Source: Candidatus Zixiibacteriota bacterium
GTDB taxonomy: Bacteria > Zixibacteria > MSB-5A5 > WJJR01
Reading direction: 5' to 3'
DNA: 64,000 bases
Assembly (NCBI GenBank): GCA_036397555.1
Contig: DASWIS010000031.1
Location: forward strand, 16,052 to 80,051
The notes under the pieces were generated by a model that did not search any database, had not been told where the DNA came from, and was given only the letters and a program-made list of their open reading frames with translations. Positions 17,880 through 28,705 of the stretch are shown in pieces; the first letter of the stretch is position 1, and each line of letters starts with the position of its first letter. The position numbers and the translations under genes were made by a program.

Positions 17880-17916
17880 CTCGGCTCCGATGCGCGCTGC
17901 GTTGAATCAGGTGGAA

Positions 17917-18684
<768 letters not shown>

Positions 18685-18725
18685 TTGCGGACTTCCAATA
18701 CACGCAGTCCTGGGAATACAATCAG

Positions 18726-19781
18726 ATGGTCGTGACAAACAGACCGAAGCGCCGCGCCAGGGCCGACGTGGCCCAGCCGGTCGAAACGATCGACAGCCCG
18801 CCGCCTGTCGATTCCTCGCGCCGCGCCGGCACGCTCCAAATCAAACACCTGCTCGGATTGGAGGGAGTGTGCCGCGAGGATTTGGAGCTGATCCTGACCA
18901 CGTCCGAGTCCTTCAAGGGCGTGCTGGATCGTCCGGTCAAGAAAGTGCCCCCGTTGCGCGGACAGACAGTCGTCAACCTGTTCTACGAGCCGTCGACGCG
19001 AACGCGCATCTCATTTGAGCTCGCCGAGAAACGGTTGTCGGCCGACGTGGTCAACTTCGCCGCCTCGACATCGTCGGTTGCCAAGGGCGAATCGCTCCGC
19101 GATACGGTCAACAACATCCTCGCGATGAAGACCGACGTCGTCGTGATTCGGCATCCGTCTCCCGGCACACCGCACTTCCTGGCGCGCACAACCAACGCCA
19201 TCGTGCTCAATGCCGGCGACGGCGCCCATGAGCATCCCACACAGGGACTGCTCGATATCTACACGCTCTGGGAGCGTTGGGGGAGTCTGGCCGGAAAGCG
19301 CGTGCTGATTGTCGGCGACATCCTGCATTCGCGAGTGGCGCGATCGAATATCTGGGGATTGATGACAATGGGCGCCGAAGTCGCGGTCTGTGGCCCGGCG
19401 ACCCTGACTCCGAAGGAATTCGCCGAGCTGGGCGTATCGGTTTACACGAATCTCGACCGCGCGCTCGAATACGGCTTTGACGCGATTAATGTTCTCCGCA
19501 TCCAAAGTGAACGCCAAAAGAGCGACTTTCTTCCGACACTGCGAGAGTACTCGCGTCTGTTCGGCGTCAATGCCGCACGCGCGTCACGATTGCGTGACGG
19601 CGGCCTCATCATGCACCCGGGGCCGATGAACCGTGGCGTCGAGATTACATCGGAAGTCGCCGACAGTCCGATTTCGGTAATCCTCGACCAGGTGACCAAC
19701 GGTCTGGCCGTGCGCATGGCGGTGTTGTACCTGCTGTGTGGCGGCCAGGCGCCGGAGAATAATCCCGGAGCGAGCGCATGA
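18726..19781 (+). CDS. pyrB: aspartate carbamoyltransferase catalytic subunit
   Basis: PyrB condenses carbamoyl phosphate with aspartate, the committed step of pyrimidine synthesis. The carbamoyl-phosphate motif [13 protein letters not shown] is near residue 88, with [12 protein letters not shown] and VVIRHPSPG following; [12 protein letters not shown] and the C-terminal HPGPMNRG complete the active site. About 35 residues at the N-terminus (rich in Arg, Ala, Pro) precede the normal start and look disordered. The ATG is 41 bases after pyrR, and the stop overlaps pyrC by four bases. No pyrI is present. Confidence 0.95.
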   Translation: MVVTNRPKRRARADVAQPVETIDSPPPVDSSRRAGTLQIKHLLGLEGVCREDLELILTTSESFKGVLDRPVKKVPPLRGQTVVNLFYEPSTRTRISFELAEKRLSADVVNFAASTSSVAKGESLRDTVNNILAMKTDVVVIRHPSPGTPHFLARTTNAIVLNAGDGAHEHPTQGLLDIYTLWERWGSLAGKRVLIVGDILHSRVARSNIWGLMTMGAEVAVCGPATLTPKEFAELGVSVYTNLDRALEYGFDAINVLRIQSERQKSDFLPTLREYSRLFGVNAARASRLRDGGLIMHPGPMNRGVEITSEVADSPISVILDQVTNGLAVRMAVLYLLCGGQAPENNPGASA

Positions 19782-21112
19782 GGAGATCGCAATCACCGCG
19801 CACGCGGCTCATCTTCGGTGGGCGCGTCATCGATCCCGCGTCAGGGCATGACGGTGCCGCCGATGTGTTGATCGCAGCGGACGGGACAGTCGCCGGGATC
19901 CATCCAAAATCGTCCGACAACTACAGCTCGATCCCCGACGCCGAGCGCATCGATGCGAGCGGGATGATCGTCGCGCCCGGCTTCGTCGATTTGCACGTGC
20001 ATCTGCGCGAACCGGGGCGCGAAGATGAAGAGACCGTCGCCAGCGGCTCCGCCGCCGGTGTACGGGGCGGGTTCACTACCGTCTGCTGTATGCCGAATAC
20101 CGAACCGGCGATCGCCGATCAGGAAACTGTCCGATTCGTCCTGCATCGCGCGGAGGAAGCGCCCGGACGGGTCCATCCGATCGGCGCCATCACCCGTGAA
20201 CGACAGGGTCACTCGCTGGCCGAGATCGCCGAGATGGTCGATGCCGGCGCCATTGCCTTCTCCGACGACGGTTCCCCGGTGGCGTCGGCCGGGCTGTTGC
20301 GGCGTGCGATGGAGTACTCACGGATGTTTGACGTGCCCATCGCGTCACATTGCGAAACACCCGATTTGTCCGGCGACGGTGTGATGCACGAGGGCGTCGT
20401 GTCGATGAAGCTGGGTCTGCGCGGCATACCGGCGATTTCCGAGGAAATCTGCGTGGCCCGTGACATCGCGCTGGCACGCGTCACCGGAGCGCACTTGCAC
20501 GTCTGTCATGTGTCCACCGAAGGGTCGGTTGAAATCATCCGCAAAGCCAAACAGTCGGGAGTCCGCGTAACGGCCGAGGTCACCCCGCATCATCTGACAT
20601 TGACCGATGATCTCATTGCCCGGCAATTCGATCCGCTGCTGAAAGTCAACCCGCCGCTGCGGACCGCGCGCGACGTCGAAGCATGCCGCGCGGGATTGGC
20701 CGATGGCACTTTGGATTGCATCGCCACCGATCATGCCCCGCACGCCGAGCAGGAAAAGGACGGCGAATTCGATCTGGCGCCGTTCGGCATGATCGGCCTG
20801 GAGACTGCGCTCGGAGTTTCTGTTCGGGCCATGGTGGAATCGAAGCTGCTGGATTGGAGCGGTCTGATCGATCGACTCACGCGCCGTCCCGCCGAGGTCT
20901 TCGGCATCGAAGCCGGCACGCTGCAAAAGGGGCGTGCCGCCGATGTGGTCATACTCGATCCGCGGGCCAAGTGGACAGTGACGCCCGATACACTGATTTC
21001 GCGCTCGAAAAACTCGCCGTTCTTTGGCTGGGAGATAACCGGCACAACCGTCGCGACTGTCGTGGGCGGGCATCTGGTCTATTCGGCGAATGGACACAAT
21101 GGATACCCTTAA
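19778..21112 (+). CDS. pyrC: dihydroorotase
   Basis: PyrC cyclises carbamoyl aspartate to dihydroorotate using zinc. The 444-residue protein has the metal-binding [10 protein letters not shown] near residue 70, [44 protein letters not shown] and [10 protein letters not shown] with the catalytic aspartate. This is the longer class-I type that pairs with PyrB in many bacteria. The ATG overlaps the pyrB stop (ATGA), and the last 23 bases overlap the start of the DegT-family gene, so the pyr genes are translationally tied to the glycan cluster. Confidence 0.95.
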   Translation: MRRSQSPRTRLIFGGRVIDPASGHDGAADVLIAADGTVAGIHPKSSDNYSSIPDAERIDASGMIVAPGFVDLHVHLREPGREDEETVASGSAAGVRGGFTTVCCMPNTEPAIADQETVRFVLHRAEEAPGRVHPIGAITRERQGHSLAEIAEMVDAGAIAFSDDGSPVASAGLLRRAMEYSRMFDVPIASHCETPDLSGDGVMHEGVVSMKLGLRGIPAISEEICVARDIALARVTGAHLHVCHVSTEGSVEIIRKAKQSGVRVTAEVTPHHLTLTDDLIARQFDPLLKVNPPLRTARDVEACRAGLADGTLDCIATDHAPHAEQEKDGEFDLAPFGMIGLETALGVSVRAMVESKLLDWSGLIDRLTRRPAEVFGIEAGTLQKGRAADVVILDPRAKWTVTPDTLISRSKNSPFFGWEITGTTVATVVGGHLVYSANGHNGYP

Positions 21113-22268
21113 AACTCGAGCAAATGCATCGGCTGCGCCCGCGACGAGCCCCCGCGTGCCGTTCCTCGATCTGAAGGCGCAGTATGCCTCGATCAAGCAC
21201 GAGGTCGACGCGGCCATTTCATCTGTCATCAACGATTCCGCGTTCATCCTCGGGCGGGCGGTGGCCGAGTTCGAAACGGACTTCGCGCAATATTGCGGCG
21301 TTCAACACTGTGTCGCGGTCAATTCCGGCACATCGGCCATTCATCTGGCACTGCTGGCGGCGGGTGTCGGACCCGGCGATGAGGTCATCGCGCCGGCCAA
21401 CACCTTTATTGCGACTTGCGCTCCCATCGTGTATTGCGGGGCAACTCCGGTCTTAGTCGATGTCGACCCGGCAACATACAACATCGATCCCGAACTCGTG
21501 AAGACGGCATTGACTCGGCGAACCAAGGTCATTATGCCCGTGCATCTCTACGGTCGTCCCGCGCCGATCGAGGAATTGCGCGCGATAGCCCAGGAGGCCG
21601 GTGCTGTCATGATTGAAGACGCCTGTCAGGCGCACGGCGCAATGTACAAGAATCGCCGTGTCGGGCAATTCGGCGACGCGGCGTGCTTTTCGTTCTATCC
21701 CGGTAAGAATCTCGGCGCATACGGCGAAGGCGGCGCGATCGTGACCAACAATGCCGGCTGGGCGGACAAGCTGCGACTCTGGCGCGATCATGGCTCCAGC
21801 CGCAAGTACCATCATGATCTGTTGGGGTACAATTATCGCCTCGAGGGAATCCAGGGCGCGGTGCTGGGCGTCAAGCTACGGCATCTGGACGATTGGAATT
21901 CTACACGCCGGGAGCGCGCCTCGCGGTATCGTCGGTTGCTGCAAGGGGCCAATCTCGACTTGCCGCCCGAAGACAACGACGCACAATCGGTCTATCATCT
22001 CTTCGTCGTGCAGGTCGACGAGCGGGATCGTTTTCAGCACGACCTGAAAGCGGCCGGCATCGACACCCTGATTCACTACCCGATACCCGTTCACAAGCAG
22101 CCGGCGTTTGCCGCGATGAACCAACTGAACTTCCCGGTGACCGAGCGATTGGCCGCCCGCATTGTCTCGCTCCCGATCTATCCGGAACTGACCAACGCAC
22201 AGCAGGACCATGTCGCGGCTGTAGCGCGCGCCTCCGCTGCCCAAACGATGAACGAAATCAATCGATGA
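21090..22268 (+). CDS. DegT/DnrJ/EryC1-family sugar aminotransferase
   Basis: These PLP enzymes transfer an amino group to nucleotide-linked keto sugars for LPS and exopolysaccharide. Seen are VPFLDLKAQYASIKHEVD, AVNSGTSAIHLALLAAGVGPGDEV, the cofactor segment EDACQAHGAMY, and the PLP lysine in FYPGKNLGAYGEGGAI at about residue 208. The C-terminal region has YHLFVVQVDERD and IHYPIPVHKQPAF as in the family. An ATG at 21099 is an alternative start. The substrate sugar cannot be read from the sequence. The gene opens the glycan cluster and overlaps both neighbours. Confidence 0.93.
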   Translation: MDTMDTLKTRANASAAPATSPRVPFLDLKAQYASIKHEVDAAISSVINDSAFILGRAVAEFETDFAQYCGVQHCVAVNSGTSAIHLALLAAGVGPGDEVIAPANTFIATCAPIVYCGATPVLVDVDPATYNIDPELVKTALTRRTKVIMPVHLYGRPAPIEELRAIAQEAGAVMIEDACQAHGAMYKNRRVGQFGDAACFSFYPGKNLGAYGEGGAIVTNNAGWADKLRLWRDHGSSRKYHHDLLGYNYRLEGIQGAVLGVKLRHLDDWNSTRRERASRYRRLLQGANLDLPPEDNDAQSVYHLFVVQVDERDRFQHDLKAAGIDTLIHYPIPVHKQPAFAAMNQLNFPVTERLAARIVSLPIYPELTNAQQDHVAAVARASAAQTMNEINR

Positions 22269-24472
22269 ACACAGAATCAGCTCAGGACGAGAGTACCGCC
22301 GTTGCAGGGACCGACAATCGCGGGTCCGCCTCCGGCTGGATTCGCATGGCGGAGCGGCGCTCTGTTCGCATCGCACTGATGCTGATGGTGGCACTGTTGG
22401 CGATTGGGATCCGCTTTGTTCATATCGGCGCCGATCCTCCACCGAACCTGTCGTGGAGCCAGGATGTTCTGACCGACCCGCCGCAGTACTCCTGTTACGC
22501 ACGTGATGCCGTCGTATTCGGGGATTGGAACCCGCTCAAAGACGACAAGCAAGTGTTCTTTCTGAAAAACGTTACCGGACTGCTCTGCTATGCGGCTTTC
22601 CTTGTCGCGGGACCGAGCATCGCTTCCGCGAACGCCACGGCCGCGATCCTCAGTCTGCTGACGATTCTGTTTCTGGCCTGGGGAACGGCGCGTGCTTTCG
22701 GATGGTGGGCGGGATTTGCGGCGGCGACTTTGCTCGCCAGCGACTTCGTCTTCGTCGGGTATGGGCGACAGCCGTTTCTGGAGGTCGCGTCCAACGCGAC
22801 GCTGGCGTTTGCGTTTTGGGCCATTATCTCATCGCGGTCGCGGTCGCGGTGGTGGCTGCTGGCGGTTGCGGGATTCGTCGCGGGCGCCGGGACGTTTTTT
22901 GGGAAGGTCACTGCGCTTCATGCGTTTCCACCGTTCCTGCTGGCCGCGTCGATTGTCGCTGCGCAATCGCACGGCGAAAGCGCCCCCAGACGCTGGGCGG
23001 GCCCGATCAGCTTCGCCGGTGCATTCGCACTGGTTGGATTACTCTGGTATCTCTTTGCCTATCGCGTTGCCTCTGCCGAAGTGTTTGCGTATCTCCGGGA
23101 GCAATCGAGCTCGCTGTATGGCTTGCCGCTGGGATTCATGTCGGTGGCAGGGTTCGTCGGAACGTGGTACAGCTTTGGATACGACACGGGCATCTTCACG
23201 CACAATCTCGTCATCGGCGTAGCCGGATTCGTCGCGATGGCCGGCATGATGATTTCGGAGGCGCATGTCGCCTCGTGGAGGGCGCTCTGCCAGCGCGTCT
23301 CGCCCGCCGTCGTGCTCGTTGTCGGGTGGTTTCTGTGCGCCTATGCCGCATTCTCGCCGTTCAACTACCGCCCCGTTCGGTACCAGGTCGTTCTGCTGCT
23401 GCCGCTCGCCGCCGCCGCCGGGTGGTTGATCGAAAGGATGACTCGCACGCGCACCCGTGAAGCGATCACCGATCGGGTCTCGTGGTGGGTGCTGGTTCCG
23501 CTCACCATCGTGCTTTCGACTGCGTTCCAGCAGTTTGTGGCCCCCTGGACTTTCGCGTCGCGCGAATCGCTCTATTCGGACTCCACGTTCACGGTGTCGT
23601 ATTTTGCCGGCTTGGCGATTGGAGCACTGGTCATCCTCGTGGCCAATCGAACGGCGTCATTACCCCGGGACTGGCCGCGTGTAAAACCGTGGTTTGCGGC
23701 GGCCGCGGCTGCAATCCTGTTGTATTCGGCTGTGGACCAGTCGCGATATTTTGCGCAATGGTGGAAACGACCATCATACGCCATTCAAGCGATCGGGGAG
23801 GACCTTGCCAAAGTTGTCGGGCCGGGGGCGGCCATTACGGGCGGCTGGGCGCCGACACTGCGACAAGGAGACGCGCCCATACGTTGCCTGGTTCATATGT
23901 TTGCGCTGCAGGAGCCCGAGGGGTTTTTTGAGCGGATGCCGATCACCCATGTTGTCATTGAGGATAAGCTCGACAGCGCCTTTCCCGATGAGTACCCGGA
24001 TCTGGCCTTCAACTCCGAGGTCGTGGCCGTCTACTCCGTTCGTGATCTGCGCATTATCGTGCTGCGCGTCGCGGGACTCACGGGCAATCCTGAGGCAGAT
24101 GCGTACCAATTGACGCCCTTCGAGCGAATGAAACACAACTTGCCTTCAGTGCCGCAGGATTCATTGTTCCTCCACGTGAGCCGGTTTGTCGCCGACTCCG
24201 CGTCACACTATACCGGCTGGGCGTACCTGGCGGATCTGTACGCACGGGTCGACAGCATCGATGCGGCATTGAACGCGTACGAGCACGCTCTCGAATTCGC
24301 TCCCGACGATTATGTGTTGCTGGCAGAATACGGACACACATCGTGGCTGAAATACCGCACCGATGGCGGCCCGCCCGACCGCGAGAGGGCGGTCCGTCTT
24401 TTCCATCGGGCGCTGGACCACAGTCCGAACAATACACTGATTCACCAATGGTTGCAGCAGGCCCAACAGTGA
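22265..24472 (+). CDS. GT-C (GT39/ArnT-like) membrane glycosyltransferase with C-terminal TPR
   Basis: The 735-residue protein has a cytoplasmic N-terminus, then about 11-12 membrane segments (first: IALMLMVALLAIGIRFVHI), typical of GT-C enzymes that take sugars from lipid carriers. An acidic segment soon after the first membrane helix (SQDVLTDPPQY) could hold the catalytic aspartate of the first loop. After the last helix (about residue 490) a soluble part follows, and the last 100 residues form tetratricopeptide-like helices (GWAYLADLYARVDSIDAALN). It overlaps the DegT gene by four bases. A polyprenol-phosphate sugar donor could come from the synthase at 27088. Acceptor unknown. Confidence 0.8.
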   Translation: MNTESAQDESTAVAGTDNRGSASGWIRMAERRSVRIALMLMVALLAIGIRFVHIGADPPPNLSWSQDVLTDPPQYSCYARDAVVFGDWNPLKDDKQVFFLKNVTGLLCYAAFLVAGPSIASANATAAILSLLTILFLAWGTARAFGWWAGFAAATLLASDFVFVGYGRQPFLEVASNATLAFAFWAIISSRSRSRWWLLAVAGFVAGAGTFFGKVTALHAFPPFLLAASIVAAQSHGESAPRRWAGPISFAGAFALVGLLWYLFAYRVASAEVFAYLREQSSSLYGLPLGFMSVAGFVGTWYSFGYDTGIFTHNLVIGVAGFVAMAGMMISEAHVASWRALCQRVSPAVVLVVGWFLCAYAAFSPFNYRPVRYQVVLLLPLAAAAGWLIERMTRTRTREAITDRVSWWVLVPLTIVLSTAFQQFVAPWTFASRESLYSDSTFTVSYFAGLAIGALVILVANRTASLPRDWPRVKPWFAAAAAAILLYSAVDQSRYFAQWWKRPSYAIQAIGEDLAKVVGPGAAITGGWAPTLRQGDAPIRCLVHMFALQEPEGFFERMPITHVVIEDKLDSAFPDEYPDLAFNSEVVAVYSVRDLRIIVLRVAGLTGNPEADAYQLTPFERMKHNLPSVPQDSLFLHVSRFVADSASHYTGWAYLADLYARVDSIDAALNAYEHALEFAPDDYVLLAEYGHTSWLKYRTDGGPPDRERAVRLFHRALDHSPNNTLIHQWLQQAQQ

Positions 24473-25809
24473 TGAATGAGTCCCAACAGCGCGACTGGCG
24501 CCCGGATGTGTCCATTGTTGTGCCGGCGCACAACGAAGAGAGTAATGTCGGCATCCTGCTGGATCAATTCGGTGAGCTATCGCAAAAGGCGAGATTCAGC
24601 CTGGAAGTCGTGATGGTCGATGATGGCTCGACCGACCAGACCATGCCGCGCCTGGTCGATGCACAGCGCAAGTATCGCTTCGTGCGCATCATCTCGCTCC
24701 CCTATCGACGCGGCCTGACGGAAGCGTTGCGCGCCGGGTTCTCGGTGGCGCGCGGCACGATTGTCGTATTCTATCCCGCCGATCGGCAGTTTCACCCCGC
24801 CGATATTCCGCGCTTGGTGGAAAAAGTGCGATCCGGGTATGATCTCGTCACCGGCCGCAAGATCGGTCAGTACAGCAAGCGATTCGTTTCCAGCTTTTAC
24901 AATCGGCTCTCGCGCTGGCTGTTTCCGTCGATTCAGGTGTCCGATCTGAACTCCGTCAAGGCATTCCGGAGGGAGCTGATCGACGTATTCGATTATCGCC
25001 ACGACTGGCATCGGTTCTGGGTGGCGATCGCCTCCGAACTGGGGTTCCGGATCGGGGAGGTCGATGTCACGTTGTATGACCGTCCGTCGGGTCGCTCCAA
25101 GTTCGGTTTCTGGCGGATTCCCGCCGGCGTACTCGATTTGCTCGCCGTCAAATTCCAGTATCACACGATGCGACGTCCGCTGTGGTATTTCGGGCTGACC
25201 GGCAGCATGATGCTGACATTGTCGTTTCTGGTGGGATTGGTGGCGCTTTACAACCGCTTCGTGCTGCAGTCGGGCAACCGTGCGCTGGCGTTGTTGGTTA
25301 TGGCCCTGGGATTGGCCGGCATCATGCTGTTTGCGCTGGGCTTTCTGGCGGAGGCAATCTCCGGAATTCGGCAACAAGTCGAGGCGCTGCGCAGCACGCC
25401 GAAGTATCAGGTCTTCAAGCCCCCGACGGCCGACGGGCGCCCCGGACGCAGCGATCGACCACCGCGAGATTCGCGGGGCGCCCCCGATCGCCGACGTCCG
25501 CACGACACGCGACAAACCGGCCGAGCACCACAACGCTCTCGACCCCCGTCGGAGCAGCGCGCCGCCAACGACCGTGCCGCACCGGCAGTCGTTAAGCCGG
25601 ATGAGCCCCAGGCAGCGTCAAGCGCGGTTTCGCCGTCTCCCTCGTTGGATCGTCCTGAACGCGCGCGCGCGGGAGAAGATGCGCGAGAACGCGAGGGCCC
25701 GGCTTCACGCACGGTCGATTCGGCGCGGCCGCGCAACGACGAATCAGCGCTCGCACCCGACGATTCGATCCAAACCGGCGGCAATCTGTATGGCCGTCGA
25801 CGCCGTTGA
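24472..25809 (+). CDS. GT2-family glycosyltransferase with two membrane helices and a long basic disordered tail
   Basis: Residues 1-230 form a GT2 domain of the DPM1/GtrB type: SIVVPAHNEESNVG, VVMVDDGSTDQT, FYPADRQFHPADIPRLV, and GRSKFGFWRIP before the membrane part. Two transmembrane helices follow (GSMMLTLSFLVGLVALY; LALLVMALGLAGIMLFALGF). The remaining 130 residues are low in complexity, rich in Arg, Pro, Asp, Ser and Ala and end in GRRRR, which I have not seen as a normal part of this family. The start ATG 24472 overlaps the previous stop by one base. Likely role: loading a sugar onto polyprenyl phosphate or modifying a lipid-linked glycan. Confidence 0.85.
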   Translation: MNESQQRDWRPDVSIVVPAHNEESNVGILLDQFGELSQKARFSLEVVMVDDGSTDQTMPRLVDAQRKYRFVRIISLPYRRGLTEALRAGFSVARGTIVVFYPADRQFHPADIPRLVEKVRSGYDLVTGRKIGQYSKRFVSSFYNRLSRWLFPSIQVSDLNSVKAFRRELIDVFDYRHDWHRFWVAIASELGFRIGEVDVTLYDRPSGRSKFGFWRIPAGVLDLLAVKFQYHTMRRPLWYFGLTGSMMLTLSFLVGLVALYNRFVLQSGNRALALLVMALGLAGIMLFALGFLAEAISGIRQQVEALRSTPKYQVFKPPTADGRPGRSDRPPRDSRGAPDRRRPHDTRQTGRAPQRSRPPSEQRAANDRAAPAVVKPDEPQAASSAVSPSPSLDRPERARAGEDAREREGPASRTVDSARPRNDESALAPDDSIQTGGNLYGRRRR

Positions 25810-27014
25810 GCGGTGATGTGGCCAGCAGCGGCGATCGCCTGGACGTCCTCTATCTGACACACAACTATCCACGCCATTCCGGCGACTTCGCCGGACGATT
25901 TGTTGCGCGGCTGGCGCAGCTTGTCGCTGCACGCGGTTTGCGCGTCGGCGTTCTGGCCCCGCATCATGCCGGGGCTTCCGAAGAGGAGATTAGTGAAGGA
26001 ATCCCGGTCTGGCGTTTCCGTTACGGTTCCGATGAATCCGAACAGATCGCATACCGCGGCGATTTCCGGGGCATGTCGCTGACCGGCCCACGCGGGGTGT
26101 GGGCGCACGCGCGGTTCATTCGTGCCTTCCGGCGCGCCGCGTCGACTCTCATCGCGCGGACCGATCCCCGTCTGCTGCACGCGCATTGGTGGATTCCCGG
26201 TGGGTGGGTCGCTCGCACGTGTGCCGGTCGCATTCCGTATCTGGTGACAACCCACGGTACCGATGTGCGGCTCCTTGCATCCCGTCGATGGCTTCGGCCC
26301 CTGGCAGGGAAGGTCTTTGCAAGTGCATCGCGCGTGACCACTGTGTCGACGTGGCTCGGCGGTGTCTTGCGCTCGCACGTCGGCATCCCTCAGTCAAAGC
26401 TCGGCGTGGCGCCGATGCCCCCCGATGATGAGACCTTCGCTCCGAGCGATGCTCCCGCACACGATCAAGACAGTCCGGTGATTCTTGCGGTCACACGGTT
26501 CACGCCCCAAAAGCGCAATGAAGTGTTGCTCGAAGCGCTGTGCCTGCTCAGAGGCCGGGGGCAGCGTCTTCACTGTCGTGTGGCCGGTGAGGGGGGAGGG
26601 CTCGAAGAACAGTTCAAAGCGCAGGTTGTGGATAGGGGCTTGAGTGATTCGATTGAGATGTTGGGCGCATTGCCGGCGAGTCGGCTCGCCGACGAATACC
26701 GCGGCGCCGACGTGACGGTCCTGTGCTCCGTCGATGAGGGGTTTGGGATGGCTTTGGTCGAAGCGCAGCTTTGCGGCTGTGCGACAGTGGGTGTCCGTTC
26801 CGGCGGGATCACCGACATAATCGATGATGGAAAGACCGGGTATCTGGCCCGGCCGGATGATGCGTCCGATTTGGCGCGCGTCCTGGGCTTGGCGCTCGCA
26901 AACGGAGACCGTCGCCGTCTCCTTGCTGCGGCCGGGCGCGAATCAGCGCTTGCACGGTATTCGTCCGGTGCCATCGCCGAGCGGTTCGTCGGATGGTACC
27001 GCGAACTGATATAA
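25806..27014 (+). CDS. GT4-family glycosyltransferase
   Basis: The 402-residue protein has the two-domain GT-B plan of family GT4: YLTHNYPRHSGDFAGRFV at the N-terminus (acceptor side), HAHWWIPGGWVA, VTTHGTDVRLL, then the donor domain with VTRFTPQKRNEVLLEAL, RVAGEGGG and the nucleotide-sugar motif EGFGMALVEAQLCGCATVG where the EX7E glutamates sit. It would add a sugar, often mannose or glucose type, to a growing lipid-linked glycan in the cytoplasm. The TTG start at 25806 overlaps the upstream stop; GTG 25818 is possible. It is followed after 73 bases by the polyprenol-phosphate sugar synthase. Confidence 0.9.
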   Translation: MSGDVASSGDRLDVLYLTHNYPRHSGDFAGRFVARLAQLVAARGLRVGVLAPHHAGASEEEISEGIPVWRFRYGSDESEQIAYRGDFRGMSLTGPRGVWAHARFIRAFRRAASTLIARTDPRLLHAHWWIPGGWVARTCAGRIPYLVTTHGTDVRLLASRRWLRPLAGKVFASASRVTTVSTWLGGVLRSHVGIPQSKLGVAPMPPDDETFAPSDAPAHDQDSPVILAVTRFTPQKRNEVLLEALCLLRGRGQRLHCRVAGEGGGLEEQFKAQVVDRGLSDSIEMLGALPASRLADEYRGADVTVLCSVDEGFGMALVEAQLCGCATVGVRSGGITDIIDDGKTGYLARPDDASDLARVLGLALANGDRRRLLAAAGRESALARYSSGAIAERFVGWYRELI

Positions 27015-27087
27015 TCGCCGCACCCCGGACGACGCATGGACGGCCGTTCTGGGATTGGCGATATTGGGAGGCCACACTGCACTCGAT

Positions 27088-27804
27088 ATGAAGCCGCTGG
27101 TGATCATACCGACCTATAACGAACGCGACAACATCGCGGCGATCGTGCGCGATGTCCTGGCACAGGATGGCGCCATCTCCATACTCATCGTCGACGACGA
27201 TTCCCCCGACGGGACCGGACGGATCGCGGATGATCTCGCCGCGCAGGACGGGCGTGTGCATGTCCTGCACCGCGCGGGGAAGGAAGGGCTGGGACGCGCG
27301 TATCTGGCCGGATTTCGTTGGGCATTGGACCGGGACTACGACCGTGTGCTGGAGATGGATGCCGACTTTTCGCACCAGCCGAAGTATCTGCGCGAATTGC
27401 TGGCGGCATCGTATCAGGCCGACCTGGTCCTCGGCTCACGCTACGTGTCCGGTGTTAACGTCATCAACTGGCCGATGAAACGGCTGCTGCTGTCGTACTG
27501 CGCCAATGTCTACGCGCGGGTTATTACAGGACTGAGTGTTCGTGATCTCACGGGCGGCTTCAAATGTTTCCGGCGGGAAGTGCTCCAGGCCATCGACCTC
27601 GATCGTGTCCACTCCAACGGCTACGCATTCCAGATCGAGATGACTGTCCGCGCTCGTGCCAAGGGCTTCACCGTCCATGAGGTCCCCATCGTGTTTCTCG
27701 ATCGCGAGCATGGCCAGTCGAAGATGTCCAAGCGTATTGTCCGCGAGGCGATCTGGATGGTGCCCAAGCTGCGCTGGTTGTCCGCGACCGGCCAACTGAA
27801 GTAA
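27088..27804 (+). CDS. polyprenol monophosphomannose synthase-type glycosyltransferase (GT2)
   Basis: A compact 238-residue GT2 enzyme without C-terminal membrane helices, matching bacterial Dpm1/Ppm1: PLVIIPTYNERDNI, ILIVDDDSPDGTG, RVLEMDADFSHQPKYL with the DAD metal motif, VLGSRYVSG and DLTGGFKCFRREVL. It would transfer mannose or a related hexose from a nucleotide to polyprenyl phosphate at the inner face of the membrane, supplying GT-C enzymes such as those at 22265 and 40107. I chose ATG 27088, at the family start, over an upstream in-frame start at 27055. Sugar identity is inferred from family only. Confidence 0.9.
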   Translation: MKPLVIIPTYNERDNIAAIVRDVLAQDGAISILIVDDDSPDGTGRIADDLAAQDGRVHVLHRAGKEGLGRAYLAGFRWALDRDYDRVLEMDADFSHQPKYLRELLAASYQADLVLGSRYVSGVNVINWPMKRLLLSYCANVYARVITGLSVRDLTGGFKCFRREVLQAIDLDRVHSNGYAFQIEMTVRARAKGFTVHEVPIVFLDREHGQSKMSKRIVREAIWMVPKLRWLSATGQLK

Positions 27805-27817
27805 GTGAGCCGACCGC

Positions 27818-28705
27818 GTGCCTGATCCGTCCCCGAATCGACAAACCGGCGTCGTCTCGATTGTTTTGGTAACCTGCAACTCCGCACCGTACCTTTCCGG
27901 GGTCATCAACGCGCTTCGTCGACATCCTCCCACTGCTCCATGGGAATTGATCGTGATCGACAACTCCTCCGATGACGGCTCACCCGCCATCGTGGAAGCG
28001 GAATTTCCGAATGCGCGGGTTATACACAACGCGGAAAATCTCGGATTTGCCCGTGCGGTCAATCAGGGCGCTGCTTGTGCCAACGGCGCCTTCTTGTTGC
28101 TGGTCAACCCCGATGTGTCCTGGAGCGGGACGGCCGTCGAGTCGCTCGCGGATTTCCTGGGTGACCACCCACGGGCCGCCGCGGTTGTTCCCCGACTGAT
28201 GTATCCCGACGGGACGCCGCAGCCCAGCACGCGGTATTTCCCCAATCATCGCAACATTTGGTTTTCACGGGGGTTGCCGCTTTCCCGCATCCCGTTATTG
28301 TCGCGCCGCTACACGATCGCAGATCCGAGCTCGCCTACACGTGTCGAGTCGGCCGCGGCGACTTTCATGATGACTCGCGCCGATGCGTTTCGCGCTGTCG
28401 GAGGGATGGATGGTGAGTTTCTGCTCTACGTGGAAGACACTGACCTGTGTCGTCGCTGGTACGCCGCCGGTTGGGAAGTGTGGATCGATCCACGTACCGT
28501 CGCGACCCATGCCTGGATTCATCCGTCCGAACGCGCCACGGCACGGAAACGGCTGCATCGCGCCGGATTGCGCCACTACTTTCGGAAGCACTATCCGGAA
28601 CGGCGCCTCTCAAACCGCATTGTCTTTCTCGGGCTGTGGCTCGGGGACGTTTGGGATCGAGTGACCGACGCTCTGTATTTTCGACGCCAGAAACACGATG
28701 CCTGA
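27818..28705 (+). CDS. GT2-family glycosyltransferase (rhamnosyltransferase-like)
   Basis: The 295-residue protein has VSIVLVTCNSAPYLSGVINA, LIVIDNSSDDGSPAIV, NLGFARAVNQGA, LLLVNPDVSW, and a later GGMDGEFLLYVEDTDLCRRW, all features of the WcaA/RfbF-like GT2 group that adds rhamnose or similar sugars to cell-surface glycans. No membrane helix is present, although the C-terminus (RIVFLGLWLGDVW) is hydrophobic. The GTG start is 13 bases after the preceding stop, and the end overlaps the WecA-like gene by eight bases. The sugar and acceptor cannot be told from the sequence. Confidence 0.9.
   Translation: MPDPSPNRQTGVVSIVLVTCNSAPYLSGVINALRRHPPTAPWELIVIDNSSDDGSPAIVEAEFPNARVIHNAENLGFARAVNQGAACANGAFLLLVNPDVSWSGTAVESLADFLGDHPRAAAVVPRLMYPDGTPQPSTRYFPNHRNIWFSRGLPLSRIPLLSRRYTIADPSSPTRVESAAATFMMTRADAFRAVGGMDGEFLLYVEDTDLCRRWYAAGWEVWIDPRTVATHAWIHPSERATARKRLHRAGLRHYFRKHYPERRLSNRIVFLGLWLGDVWDRVTDALYFRRQKHDA

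Noticed and set aside
25407..26378. 323-residue frame on the minus strand
   Set aside because: Antisense to the GT2 tail and GT4 gene, no domain; chance frame.
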